Shown here piece by piece: positions 13,963-22,697 of a DNA stretch of 64,000 bases. The DNA is from Harryflintia acetispora (GTDB lineage: Bacteria > Bacillota > Clostridia > Oscillospirales > Ruminococcaceae), in NCBI GenBank assembly GCA_004340125.1, contig SLUK01000002.1:186001-250000 (forward strand), given 5' to 3'. The notes beneath the pieces are model-generated. The model saw only the letters and a program-made list of their open reading frames with translations, did not search any database and had not been told where the DNA came from. The first letter of the stretch is position 1, and each line of letters starts with the position of its first letter. The position numbers and the translations under genes were made by a program.

Positions 13963-15666
13963 GTGACGATTGATCGGGAAAGCATTGCCGCGGCGATGGG
14001 GGAGGCCTTGGCGCCGCTCGTTTTGAAGAATGCGACGGTGCTCAACGTCTATACCGGCGAGCTCTTAGAGTCGGACGTCGCCATCCGGGATGGGATCATC
14101 CTCGGGGTTGGCCGCTATCAGGGAGAACGGGAAGTCGATCTTTCGGGCAGGTACCTGGTGCCCGGCTTCCTCGATGCGCACATGCATATCGAGTCCTCGA
14201 TGACCACTCCCGCCCGCTTGGCAGGAGAGATCCTTCCCTGGGGCACAACCACCGTGATCGCCGACCCGCACGAGGTGGCCAACGTCAGCGGGCTTACGGG
14301 GATCGAATACTTCCTCGATGAGGCCGAGGGACTGCCGCTGCATATTTATATCATGCTGCCCTCCTGTGTGCCCTGCACCCCCTTTGAAACCAGCGGGGCC
14401 GTGCTGGGGGCCGAGGAGCTGCTGCGCCTCAAGGGGCAGGAAGGCGTGCTGGGCCTGGGCGAGATGATGGACTACGTTGGGGTGGTGCAATGCGACGAGG
14501 AGGTCCATAGGAAGCTCGCGGCTTTCCGGGACGGGATCATCGACGGGCACGCTCCGCTGCTGACGGGCAATGCGGTGCAGGCCTACCGGCTGAGCGGCAT
14601 AGCCACCGACCATGAGTGCTCGCGGGAGGACGAGGTCCTCGAAAAGCTGCGCGCAGGGTTCTATCTCCTGGTGCGGGAGGGGTCGGCGGCAAAGAATCTG
14701 GAGGCGATCCTGCGCGCCGTGCAGAAGAACGGCCTGGGCTACGACCGCCTCGCGTTTTGCACCGACGACAAGCATCTCGAGGACATCAGCCGCGAGGGGC
14801 ATATCAGCCACAACATCCGCCGTGCCATCGGGTTCGGGGTACCGGCGGTGCAGGCCTACCGGATGGCAACCTTAAACCCCGCGCAGATTTATGGCCTGCG
14901 CCAGCTGGGCGCAATCGCCCCGGGCTGTCGGGCCGACCTGGTGGTGCTGGATGATCTGGAGCGGGTCAAAATCCATTCGGTCTACTGCGGCGGAAAGCTG
15001 GTCAGCGAGCGGGGGAGCGCGGAGCGCCTCACCGGCGCACCCTGCCCCGCCGCCCTTTTGGACACGGTCAAGGTCGCGCCCGTGAATGAGCAGGACCTGC
15101 GCCTGCCGCTGGGCCGGAATCCCACCCCGGTGATCGGGCTGATCCCGGGACAGATTGGCACCTCCTGTCTGCTTGAAGAGGTCGGGCAGGAGGGGGACTG
15201 CTTCCAGGCGGACCGGGTGTATCAGAAAATTGCGGTCGTCGAGCGGCACCACGCCAGCGGCCGGGTCGGGGTCGGGATCGTCAAGGGCTTCTCGGTGCAC
15301 GGAGCGATCGCCACGACTGTGGCCCACGACTCGCACAACCTGATCGTGATCGGGGACAACGACCGTGACATGCTCTGCGCCATCCGGGAGCTGTGCCGCT
15401 GCGAGGGCGGCTATACCCTGGTACAGGACGGCCGGGTGGTCGATACCCTGCCGCTTCCCATCTGCGGGCTGATTAGTGATGAGGAGCCCGCGGCGGTCAA
15501 GGAGCGCATTGCAGATATGACGCTCGAGGCGCACCGGATGGGCGTCCCCGAGGGATTCGAGCCCTTCATCACCATGTCCTTTTTGGCGCTGCCGGTCATT
15601 CCAGAAATCCGGATTACCGACAAGGGAGTATTCGATTCCTTACACTACCGTTTCATCAAAAATTGA
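13963..15666 (+). CDS. ade: Adenine deaminase
   Basis: 567-residue amidohydrolase that converts adenine to hypoxanthine and ammonia. The metal site is visible in HMHIESSMTTP (residue about 75) and DPHEVANVSG; a later FCTDDKHLEDI supplies the acidic residues. The C-terminal GLIPGQIGTS and AHDSHNLIVIGDND stretches are typical of the Ade family, as is the length. GTG 13963 is chosen because GGGAGGGG lies seven bases upstream; an alternative GTG is two codons earlier but too close to the site. It stands alone, with its own promoter. Confidence 0.95.
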   Translation: MTIDRESIAAAMGEALAPLVLKNATVLNVYTGELLESDVAIRDGIILGVGRYQGEREVDLSGRYLVPGFLDAHMHIESSMTTPARLAGEILPWGTTTVIADPHEVANVSGLTGIEYFLDEAEGLPLHIYIMLPSCVPCTPFETSGAVLGAEELLRLKGQEGVLGLGEMMDYVGVVQCDEEVHRKLAAFRDGIIDGHAPLLTGNAVQAYRLSGIATDHECSREDEVLEKLRAGFYLLVREGSAAKNLEAILRAVQKNGLGYDRLAFCTDDKHLEDISREGHISHNIRRAIGFGVPAVQAYRMATLNPAQIYGLRQLGAIAPGCRADLVVLDDLERVKIHSVYCGGKLVSERGSAERLTGAPCPAALLDTVKVAPVNEQDLRLPLGRNPTPVIGLIPGQIGTSCLLEEVGQEGDCFQADRVYQKIAVVERHHASGRVGVGIVKGFSVHGAIATTVAHDSHNLIVIGDNDRDMLCAIRELCRCEGGYTLVQDGRVVDTLPLPICGLISDEEPAAVKERIADMTLEAHRMGVPEGFEPFITMSFLALPVIPEIRITDKGVFDSLHYRFIKN

Positions 15667-15703
15667 GAAACCGGCTGCAGCCATTCCGGAACCACTCGTA
15701 TGG

Positions 15704-15880
15704 AAGTATTGAAAGCCTTGCTTTCAATACTTTGGAAAGGGCGCAGCTTCAATCTCCGCCCTGAAGAAAAAATGCGCCCTTTTACGCGAGCACGCATAAG
15801 GAAGTATGGCAGGCAAAGTCTGCCATACTTTGGGAGGGGCGCAACGCCACCCCTGTCCGGAAGAAAAGAAGGGCGCTCCT
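15704..15880 (+). repeat. Composite hairpin repeat, copy B (two hairpin + GC-unit modules)
   Basis: Module 1: perfect 13-bp hairpin AAGTATTGAAAGC / GCTTTCAATACTT (15704-15716, 15720-15732) followed by a 45-bp unit (15737-15781) bounded by AAGGGCGC and GCGCCCTT, with CCGCCCTGAAGAAAA inside. A GAGCACGCATA spacer leads to module 2: hairpin AAGTATGGCAG / CTGCCATACTT (15802-15812, 15820-15830) and a diverged GC-rich unit ending GAAGAAAAGAAGGGCGC. Copy A at 6085-6249 has the same parts on the other strand. Confidence 0.8.
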
Positions 15881-15898
15881 TGGTAGTAGCCGGTTTTT

Positions 15899-16027
15899 TT
15901 AAAACCACTTTTTCCGTTTAAAGATCAGCAGGATCACCACCAGGATCCGCTCAAGATAGGCCCTGTGCGGATAGCTTGAAAGGCCCGGGAAGGGCTCCAG
16001 CTTGTCGCGTTTGACCGAATAGGACAT
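15899..16027 (-). CDS. Putative 42-residue small protein
   Basis: Minus-strand ATG at 16027, seven bases after GGGGG, and a TAA at 15899-15901. The protein reads MSYSVKRDKLEPFPGLSSYP, then HRAYLERILVVILLIFKRKKWF: a polar Pro-containing N-terminus, a short hydrophobic run (ILVVILLIF) and a basic tail. I do not recognise it. GC-rich third positions match the neighbours. It is divergent from the binding-protein gene at 16159 and ends just before the hairpin repeat. Membrane association through the C-terminal half is likely if it is made. Confidence 0.5.
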   Translation of the reverse strand: MSYSVKRDKLEPFPGLSSYPHRAYLERILVVILLIFKRKKWF

Positions 16028-16158
16028 CAAATATCCCCCGAATCAGGTTTTTCGGCGAATTGGTAGCAAATTACAGATTATTTTGTTATAATATAGCTTA
16101 ACACAGGCGAGGTGGATTCGCCACCAGATTGGATAAAAATTACAAGTGGGGGATTTCA

Positions 16159-16950
16159 ATGAAAAAATGGACGGTGCTCCTGCTCGCGGCTGTCGCCGCC
16201 GCAGGGCTGCTGGCAGGCTGCCAGGGCTCGCAGCAGGCCGGTGGGGGAGGGCTCTTCGGGTCAAAGAAGCTGACGGTCGGGGTGAACGCCTCACTGCCGC
16301 CGCTGAGCTTCGAGGAAAATGGCGAGGCCACCGGCTTCGACGTGGAATACGTCAGAGAGCTTGCCTCCCGCATGGGGATGGAAGCTAAAATCGAGACGGT
16401 GGATTGGCAGGGTAAGGCGCAAGCGCTCGGGGAAGGCAAGGTGGAGCTGCTCATCGGGGGCCTGACCGCCTCGCAGGGGGGCGATCTGCTCCTCACGAAG
16501 CCCTACCGCTCCGGCTCTCAAGTAATTATGACCACCGATTACAGTGGGATCACCCGCAAGAAGGACCTGGCAGGCAAGCGCTTGGGTCTCTGCGTTGGGA
16601 GCGCCGGCGAGGGCGCGCTCGGCGCAGACGAGGCGGCGTCGCAGATCGGCGAGCTCATGCAGTATTCCGACAGCGCCGCCGCGCTTGCGGGGCTGCGGGA
16701 AGGCCGGGTGGACGCGGTCCTGGTGGACGGGGACACGGCCCGCTACCTCGCAAAGGAGGAGCCGGGATATTTGATACTGCCCGAGGAATTTTCCGGTGAG
16801 CAGTATGTCATCGCTCTCAAGTCGGGAAACGACAAGCTGCTTGGGCAGGTCGAGGCGGCGATGGACGAGATGGAGGCCGACGGCTTTACCGGGACGCTGA
16901 TCGCCAAATGGTTCCCCGGCGCACCGGCTGAAAGCGAAGAGGCAAAATAG
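16159..16950 (+). CDS. Amino-acid-type (family 3) substrate-binding lipoprotein, orphan
   Basis: 263 residues: signal with lipobox LLAGC, a Gly/Gln linker, then a bacterial extracellular solute-binding family 3 domain (KLTVGVNASLPPLSFEENGE, TGFDVEYVRELASRMGM, AQALGEGKVELLIGGLTAS, DAVLVDGDTARYLA). It would bind a polar amino acid or similar ligand. No permease or ATPase is adjacent, so it may serve another transporter, for example that at 20133-21552, or act in sensing. Start ATG 16159 follows GGGGGA. A TATAAT lies at 16087-16092. Confidence 0.88.
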   Translation: MKKWTVLLLAAVAAAGLLAGCQGSQQAGGGGLFGSKKLTVGVNASLPPLSFEENGEATGFDVEYVRELASRMGMEAKIETVDWQGKAQALGEGKVELLIGGLTASQGGDLLLTKPYRSGSQVIMTTDYSGITRKKDLAGKRLGLCVGSAGEGALGADEAASQIGELMQYSDSAAALAGLREGRVDAVLVDGDTARYLAKEEPGYLILPEEFSGEQYVIALKSGNDKLLGQVEAAMDEMEADGFTGTLIAKWFPGAPAESEEAK

Positions 16951-16963
16951 GCCGGAGAAACCA

Positions 16964-17000
16964 AAAAAACGGATGGGCCCGTCGGGCCCATCCGTTTTTT
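16964..17000. terminator. Bidirectional terminator between the orphan SBP and typA
   Basis: Stem ACGGATGGGCCC / GGGCCCATCCGT (16969-16980, 16984-16995) flanked by A and T runs on both sides, so it serves both converging genes. Confidence 0.92.
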
Positions 17001-17008
17001 AACTTATA

Positions 17009-18823
17009 TTATTTCTTGGAGTTTGCCTTCATGCGCAGGGCGTTATTGAGAATTCGCTTGCGGATGCGGATGTTCTCCGGAGTAATCTCGAGCAGTTCGT
17101 CCTCCCCGATAAATTCGAGCGATTCCTCCAGGCTCATGCGCTTGGGCGGAACCAGGCGCAACGCGTCGTCCGAGCCGGAGGCACGGGTGTTGGTCAACTG
17201 CTTCTTCTTACAGACGTTCACCGCGATGTCCTCCGCCTTGGGGGAGCGGCCGACGACCATCCCCTCGTAGACCGGCACGCCCGCGCCAATGAAGAGCTCT
17301 CCGCGCTCCTGGGCGTTGTAAAGCCCGTAAGTGATCGACTCGCCCGTCTCAAAGGCGATGAGTGAACCGTAGTTGCGCCGGGGGATATCCCCCTTGTGGG
17401 GCTCATATCCGGCAAAGATGGTGTTGAGGATCCCCTCGCCCTTGGTATCGGTCATGAACTGGCTGCGGTAGCCGAACAGGCCCCGGGAAGGGATTTTGAA
17501 TTCGATCCGCATCCGGCTGCCCTGGGGGGTCATATGGGTGAGCTCACCCTTGCGCTGGCCCATCTTCTCCATGACCGAGCCCATGTATTCCTCGGGCACG
17601 TCGATCACCAGCTCCTCCATCGGCTCCATCAGCTGGCCGTTTTCGGTCTTGGTGAGCACCTTCGGGGTGCTGACCTGGAACTCGTACCCCTCGCGGCGCA
17701 TGGTTTCGATCAGGATGGACAGGTGCATTTCGCCCCGGCCGCAGACCCTGAAGCTCTCGGTGGTCTCGGTGTCCTCCACCCGCAACGACACGTCCTTGAG
17801 CAGCTCGCGGTAGAGCCGCTCGCGCAGATGGCGGGAGGTGACGAACTTGCCCTCGCGCCCGGCGAAGGGGCTGTCGTTGACCGAGAAGGTCATCTCCATG
17901 GTGGGCTCGGAAATCTTGACGAAGGGGAGTGCCTCCACCGCGTCGGTCGCGCACAGGGTGTCGCCTATGCTGATATTTTCGATCCCCGAGATGCACACGA
18001 TGTCGCCCATCTTGGCTTCGGTGCAGGGGACCCGCTTGAGCCCGTCGAACTGATAGATGTTGACGACCTTGCTCTTGAATTTCTTTTCCGGGTCGTGGTA
18101 GTCGCAGACGACGATCTCCTGATTCTGCTTGACCTGCCCGCGTTCGATCCGGCCGATGGCGATCCGGCCGACAAAGGAATTGTAGTCGATCGAGGAGACG
18201 AGCATCTGAAACGGCCCTTCCAGATCGCCTTCGGGCGCCGGAATCTGCTCGAGAATCTTGTCGAAGAGGGGACACAGATCGCTCCCCGGGAACTCGGGGG
18301 AATAGGAGGCGGTGCCGTCCCGCCCCGAGCAGAAGATGACGGGGGAATCGAGCTGTTCCTCCGAGGCGTCCAGATCGAGCAGCAGCTCGAGCACCTCGTC
18401 GGGCACCTCCTTGAGCCGGGCGTCCGGCTTGTCGATCTTGTTGATCACCACGATCACCCGGTGTCCGAGCTCCAGCGCCTTCTGCAACACGAACCGGGTC
18501 TGGGGCATGGGGCCCTCCGAGGCATCCACCAGCAGGATGACGCCGTTGACCATCTTGAGCACCCGCTCCACCTCTCCGCCGAAGTCGGCATGCCCGGGGG
18601 TGTCGATGATGTTGATCTTGACATCCTTATAATAGGTGGACGTGTTCTTGGCCAGAATGGTGATTCCGCGCTCGCGCTCAAGGTCGTTGCTGTCCATCAC
18701 GCGGTCCTCGACCACCTGGTTTTCCCGAAACACGCCGCCCTGCTTGAGCATTTCATCCACCAGGGTGGTTTTGCCGTGGTCGACGTGCGCGATGATCGCG
18801 ACGTTGCGCAAATCCTCTCTCAT
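17009..18823 (-). CDS. typA: Ribosome-associated GTPase TypA/BipA
   Basis: 604-residue translational GTPase acting in ribosome assembly and stress or cold adaptation. G motifs are intact: AHVDHGKTTL (G1), RGITI (G2), DTPGHADFGGEV (G3), NKIDKPDA (G4). Elongation-factor-type domains II, III and V follow, then the TypA-specific C-terminal domain ending with NALRMKANSKK. Length is normal for the family. ATG 18823 has GGAGGA nine bases upstream; a TTG six codons earlier overlaps that site and is rejected. It is monocistronic, with its promoter at 18891-18919. Confidence 0.97.
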   Translation of the reverse strand: MREDLRNVAIIAHVDHGKTTLVDEMLKQGGVFRENQVVEDRVMDSNDLERERGITILAKNTSTYYKDVKINIIDTPGHADFGGEVERVLKMVNGVILLVDASEGPMPQTRFVLQKALELGHRVIVVINKIDKPDARLKEVPDEVLELLLDLDASEEQLDSPVIFCSGRDGTASYSPEFPGSDLCPLFDKILEQIPAPEGDLEGPFQMLVSSIDYNSFVGRIAIGRIERGQVKQNQEIVVCDYHDPEKKFKSKVVNIYQFDGLKRVPCTEAKMGDIVCISGIENISIGDTLCATDAVEALPFVKISEPTMEMTFSVNDSPFAGREGKFVTSRHLRERLYRELLKDVSLRVEDTETTESFRVCGRGEMHLSILIETMRREGYEFQVSTPKVLTKTENGQLMEPMEELVIDVPEEYMGSVMEKMGQRKGELTHMTPQGSRMRIEFKIPSRGLFGYRSQFMTDTKGEGILNTIFAGYEPHKGDIPRRNYGSLIAFETGESITYGLYNAQERGELFIGAGVPVYEGMVVGRSPKAEDIAVNVCKKKQLTNTRASGSDDALRLVPPKRMSLEESLEFIGEDELLEITPENIRIRKRILNNALRMKANSKK

Positions 18824-18890
18824 CAAAACTGATTCCTCCAATGTTTGCCCGCTTCCGGCGGGCTTTCCGACTCATTTTTTACAACTATTT

Positions 18891-18919
18891 ATTCTACCAC
18901 ATTCGCGCTTATAACACAA
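18891..18919 (-). promoter_or_regulatory. Promoter of typA
   Basis: Minus-strand TTGTGT (18919-18914), 17-bp spacer, TAGAAT (18896-18891). A small GCCCGC/GCGGGC hairpin (18847-18863) lies in the leader just before the ribosome binding site. The remaining 18920-19062 stretch is AT-rich with nothing else visible. Confidence 0.6.
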
Positions 18920-19062
18920 TCTTTTTCTCTTGTCTTATACATCAATATGAAAAGGATGGGAAAAGCTCGGCCATTTGATACAAAAATAACGCCCGGACGG
19001 GGAGAAAAAACTGATATAACTGTATAAAGATGAATAAATATAAATATTTTTTCAAAAAACTC

Positions 19063-19090
19063 TTGATTTTACTGGCGTTGAGTGTATAAT
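19063..19090 (+). promoter_or_regulatory. Promoter of the amino acid ABC transporter operon
   Basis: TTGATT (19063-19068), 16-bp spacer, TATAAT (19085-19090). Confidence 0.7.
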
Positions 19091-19148
19091 AAATGCATAG
19101 CCTCAAACGAGGTACATAAAACAACGAACAATTACTGGAGGAGTTTAT

Positions 19149-20048
19149 ATGAAAAAGATTCTGGCAGTCCTGTTGGCCGTTTCGATGACGGCCGTGTTCG
19201 GCGCCTGCTCGTCGGGCGGCGGCGCCACTTCGTCCGAGACGAGCGAGCCCGCAAGCTCTGAGGCGGCGCCCGAGAGCTCCGAGGCCGAAGCTCCCGAAAG
19301 CTCGGAGGCTTCTTCCGAAGAATCCGAGGCTCCGGCCGACACCGGCAACATGCCGACCGTTGAGAAGATCAAGGAGAAGGGCGAGCTTGTCATGCTGACC
19401 AACGCCGCCTTCCCGCCGTTCGAGTATGTCGACGGCTCTGAGATCACCGGCGTGGACGTCGAGATCGCCCAGGCAATCGCTGACGAGCTGGGCGTCAAGC
19501 TGTCCGTCACCAACATGGACTTCGACCCGATCATCGACTACATCAAGACCGGGAAGGGCGACCTCGGGATCGCGGGCATCACCGCCAACGAGGAGCGCGA
19601 GAAGGCGGTCGATTTCTCGACCTCCTACATCACCACCACCCAGTACATGATCCTGCCCACCGGCGTGGACGGCGCCACCTTCGACCCGAACGGGAAGATC
19701 ATCGGCGTGCAGCAGGGCACCACGGGCGACAATTACTACGCTTCCGATCCGGAGGTCATGCAGCCCAAGGAGGTCAAGCGCTACAAGAGCGCGGTTGACG
19801 CCGCCGCCGACATGGCGCTCGGGCGTGTGGACTGCGTGATTATCGACGAGATGCCCGCCAAGGCGATCGTCGCCAACAACCCTGACAAGATGCAGGCTTA
19901 CGACCCCGGCTATGACAAGGAGAGCTACTCCATCGCCATGATGAAGGGCAACGATTCCCTCAAGCAGGTGGTGGACAGCGTCCTGCAGAAGCTGGCCGAC
20001 GAGGGCAAGATCGAAGAGATGATCGTCAAGCACACGTCCAACCAGTAA
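19149..20048 (+). CDS. Polar amino acid ABC transporter, substrate-binding lipoprotein
   Basis: 299 residues: signal with lipobox VFGAC, a Ser/Glu/Ala linker (about 25-62), then a family 3 binding domain (GELVMLTNAAFPPFEYVDG, ITGVDVEIAQAIADELGVKL, GKGDLGIAGITANEEREKAVDFS, GVQQGTTGDNY). It delivers an amino acid to the permease and ATPase that follow. Start ATG 19149 is six bases after GGAGGAG. An inverted repeat after the stop codon probably stabilises or partly terminates the message so that the binding protein is made in excess. Confidence 0.94.
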   Translation: MKKILAVLLAVSMTAVFGACSSGGGATSSETSEPASSEAAPESSEAEAPESSEASSEESEAPADTGNMPTVEKIKEKGELVMLTNAAFPPFEYVDGSEITGVDVEIAQAIADELGVKLSVTNMDFDPIIDYIKTGKGDLGIAGITANEEREKAVDFSTSYITTTQYMILPTGVDGATFDPNGKIIGVQQGTTGDNYYASDPEVMQPKEVKRYKSAVDAAADMALGRVDCVIIDEMPAKAIVANNPDKMQAYDPGYDKESYSIAMMKGNDSLKQVVDSVLQKLADEGKIEEMIVKHTSNQ

Positions 20049-20076
20049 AACGGGATAAAACCGAATGCGAATCCTC

Positions 20077-20106
20077 GGCAGACAGCAGAATATCCTGCTG
20101 TCTGCC
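20077..20106 (+). terminator. Stem-loop between binding-protein and permease genes
   Basis: Stem GGCAGACAGCAG / CTGCTGTCTGCC with a short loop, followed by CTGTTTTGC. It fits a leaky terminator or a 3'-end protective hairpin. Confidence 0.7.
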
Positions 20107-20132
20107 CTGTTTTGCAAGGGAAGGGGAAGAGT

Positions 20133-20829
20133 ATGAACGCAATGACGCTCAGCCTATTCGGCGATATTCTGGATAAGCTGAACACCGCGCTGCTCGTACA
20201 GGACCGGTACAAGCTGATCCTGACGGGTCTCAAGAACACGCTGCTCATGGCGGTGTTCGCCACCATCATCGGCACGCTGATCGGCGTGATCGTGGCGGTG
20301 ATCAAATACTTCGCACAGGGGAATAAAAAGCTGACGCCCCTGGGATGGGTGTGCGACCTGTATACCACTGTGATCAGGGGCACGCCGGTGGTGGTCCAGC
20401 TGCTGATCTGGTCCACCGTCATCCTGACCGGAATTCGGGAGGCGCTGCCAATCGCGATCATCGGCTTCGGGATCAATTCGGGTGCCTATGTCGCCGAGAT
20501 CATCCGCGCCGGGATCGACTCGATCGACAAAGGGCAGACCGAGGCGGGACGCTCGCTCGGGCTCAACCGGATCCAGACCATGCGCCTGATCGTTATGCCG
20601 CAGGCGGTCAAGAACATTCTGCCTGCGCTGGCCAACGAATTCATCGCCCTGCTTAAGGAGACCTCGGTCGCGGGCTACATCGCCATGCACGATTTGACCA
20701 AGGCGGGGGAAATGATCAAGAACAATACCTTTGACGGGACCGCGCTTTTCGTGGTCGCGATTATCTACCTGGTGCTGGTTGTGGGCATGACCAAGCTCCT
20801 GGGGCTGCTGGAAAGGAGGCTGAAGAAGG

Positions 20830-20846
<17 letters not shown>
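20133..20846 (+). CDS. Polar amino acid ABC transporter, permease
   Basis: 237-residue HisM/GlnP-type permease with about five hydrophobic helices and the cytoplasmic EAA loop EAGRSLGLNRIQTMRLIVMPQAVK broken across residues near 150-173 (EAGRSLGLNRIQTMRLIVMP is the core). IRGTPVVVQLLIW is typical of the family. Start ATG 20133 follows GGGGAAG. It overlaps the ATPase gene by 17 bases. Confidence 0.94.
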
Positions 20847-21552
<706 letters not shown>

Positions 21553-21569
21553 CCTATATCGTATCTGAA

Positions 21570-21610
21570 AAAGAATGCCGTAAGGAAACCTCACGGCATT
21601 CTTTTTCTCT
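21570..21610 (+). terminator. Intrinsic terminator of the amino acid transporter operon
   Basis: 12-bp stem AAAGAATGCCGT / ACGGCATTCTTT (21570-21581, 21593-21604), 11-base loop, then TTCTCT. Confidence 0.85.
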
Positions 21611-21650
21611 GTTTCGGTTCCTGGCCGGCATTGAAAGTTTATACGCCCAA

Positions 21651-21683
21651 TTGACTTGAACTATAAAATATAGTACTATAGTT
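21651..21683 (+). promoter_or_regulatory. Promoter and probable PadR operator
   Basis: TTGACT (21651-21656), 17-bp spacer, TACTAT (21674-21679). Over the -10 lies the perfect palindrome TATAGTACTATA (21669-21680), nested in a wider inverted repeat AACTATA-N11-TATAGTT (21659-21683). A dimeric repressor bound here would block polymerase; the PadR protein of the same operon is the obvious candidate. Confidence 0.65.
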
Positions 21684-21797
21684 TATACTGCTATACAGAG
21701 GGTATTTCAAACGCAGAGTTTTGTGCCTATACCGCCGGTAGCGGCAATTTCGCACGGCGAAACCGGCACGAAACGTCCAGAAAGGAATGGTTATTTT

Positions 21798-22121
21798 ATG
21801 GAGCATGTCAGCAATGATTTCCAGGTTTTTATGGATGAATCGGGCGAGGTAGGCAAGGCTTACATGGAGTCGGTGATGAAGATATCATCCGCCAGCGCGC
21901 TCGGGCCGAAGGTGCAGGAGCTGTGCTACCTTTCGGTGCTCGCAGCGGTGGGGCTAAGGAGCGGCATGGACTTCCATGTGCGCCATGCAAAGGCGCTGGG
22001 CGCCACCCGGGACGAAGTGAAAAGCGCCATCCTCGCGGGGTTGCCCGCGGTCGGGCTGGTGATCACCGGGTCGCTCGCCCCGGCGCTGAAGGCCTTTGAC
22101 GAGGCGGGTGAACCGCTTTGA
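21798..22121 (+). CDS. Carboxymuconolactone decarboxylase (AhpD-like) family protein without CxxC
   Basis: 107 residues, all-helical CMD fold: VQELCYLSVLAAVGLRSGMD then FHVRHAKALGATRDEVKSAI. AhpD-type redox members have CxxC three residues before a conserved His; here the equivalent segment is SGMDFHVRHA, so the His is present but both cysteines are missing, which argues against peroxidase-coupled disulfide chemistry. Function unknown. Start ATG 21798 follows AAAGGAATGG. The PadR gene begins at its stop codon (TGATG), so this is probably the regulator's main target. Confidence 0.82.
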   Translation: MEHVSNDFQVFMDESGEVGKAYMESVMKISSASALGPKVQELCYLSVLAAVGLRSGMDFHVRHAKALGATRDEVKSAILAGLPAVGLVITGSLAPALKAFDEAGEPL

Positions 22122-22651
22122 TGTCCACCGTCGATCTCATCATCCTGGGGCTGGTGCATGAGCAGCCGCTGAGCGCCTATGACATCCAGAAGGCGGTCAA
22201 TTACCGCAACCTCGACCGCTGGGTCAAGGTGAGCACCCCCTCGATTTATAAGAAGGTGCAGAGCCTCGCACAGCGGGGTTTCCTCTCCTGCGAAAGCCAG
22301 CCGGGCGGCAGCCAGCCGGCAAAGACAGTCTATTCCATCACCCCGCTGGGACGGGAATATTTTGCCGAGCTGATGGAGGGGATCGCCCGGCAGTCGGTGT
22401 CCATCCTTTTCGATTTCAACGCTGTGGTGGCCAACCTCAATAAGCTTCCGCCCGCGCAGTCCCGGCGGTTGATCGGGGAGATCAAGGAAAACATCGCAGG
22501 CACGAGGGATTTTATGGAGGAGATGGCCGCGCAGCGTGAGCATATTCCCCTGGTGGGCCGCGCGGTGCTCGGCCAGCAGGTTGCGGTGGCGCACACCCTG
22601 TTGGATTGGATCCGGGGCTTTGAGCGGGATTTCGATGAAGAAGACCGCTGA
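22121..22651 (+). CDS. PadR family transcriptional regulator
   Basis: 176 residues. Winged-helix domain at the N-terminus (DLIILGLVHEQPLSAYDIQK, then STPSIYKKVQSLAQRGFLSC and the wing KTVYSITPLGREYF), followed by a helical C-terminal region of the vir-like PadR type used for dimerisation. PadR proteins usually repress their own operon and are released by a small ligand. ATG 22121 overlaps the preceding stop by one base; a TTG one codon earlier is possible. A palindrome over the operon promoter is its likely operator. Confidence 0.9.
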   Translation: MSTVDLIILGLVHEQPLSAYDIQKAVNYRNLDRWVKVSTPSIYKKVQSLAQRGFLSCESQPGGSQPAKTVYSITPLGREYFAELMEGIARQSVSILFDFNAVVANLNKLPPAQSRRLIGEIKENIAGTRDFMEEMAAQREHIPLVGRAVLGQQVAVAHTLLDWIRGFERDFDEEDR

Positions 22652-22697
22652 AAAGAGCCCCTCCGGCTTCGTAAAACGAAGCCGGAGGGGCTCTTTT
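22651..22697. terminator. Bidirectional terminator between padR and the sensor kinase gene
   Basis: 21-bp perfect stem (22651-22671 with 22677-22697) with AAAA and TTTT ends and a TAAAA loop. It overlaps the stop codon of the minus-strand kinase. Confidence 0.92.

Noticed and set aside
17396..18832. A 478-codon plus-strand frame opposite typA
   Set aside because: Shadow of the strongly conserved typA gene, low complexity and no initiation signals.
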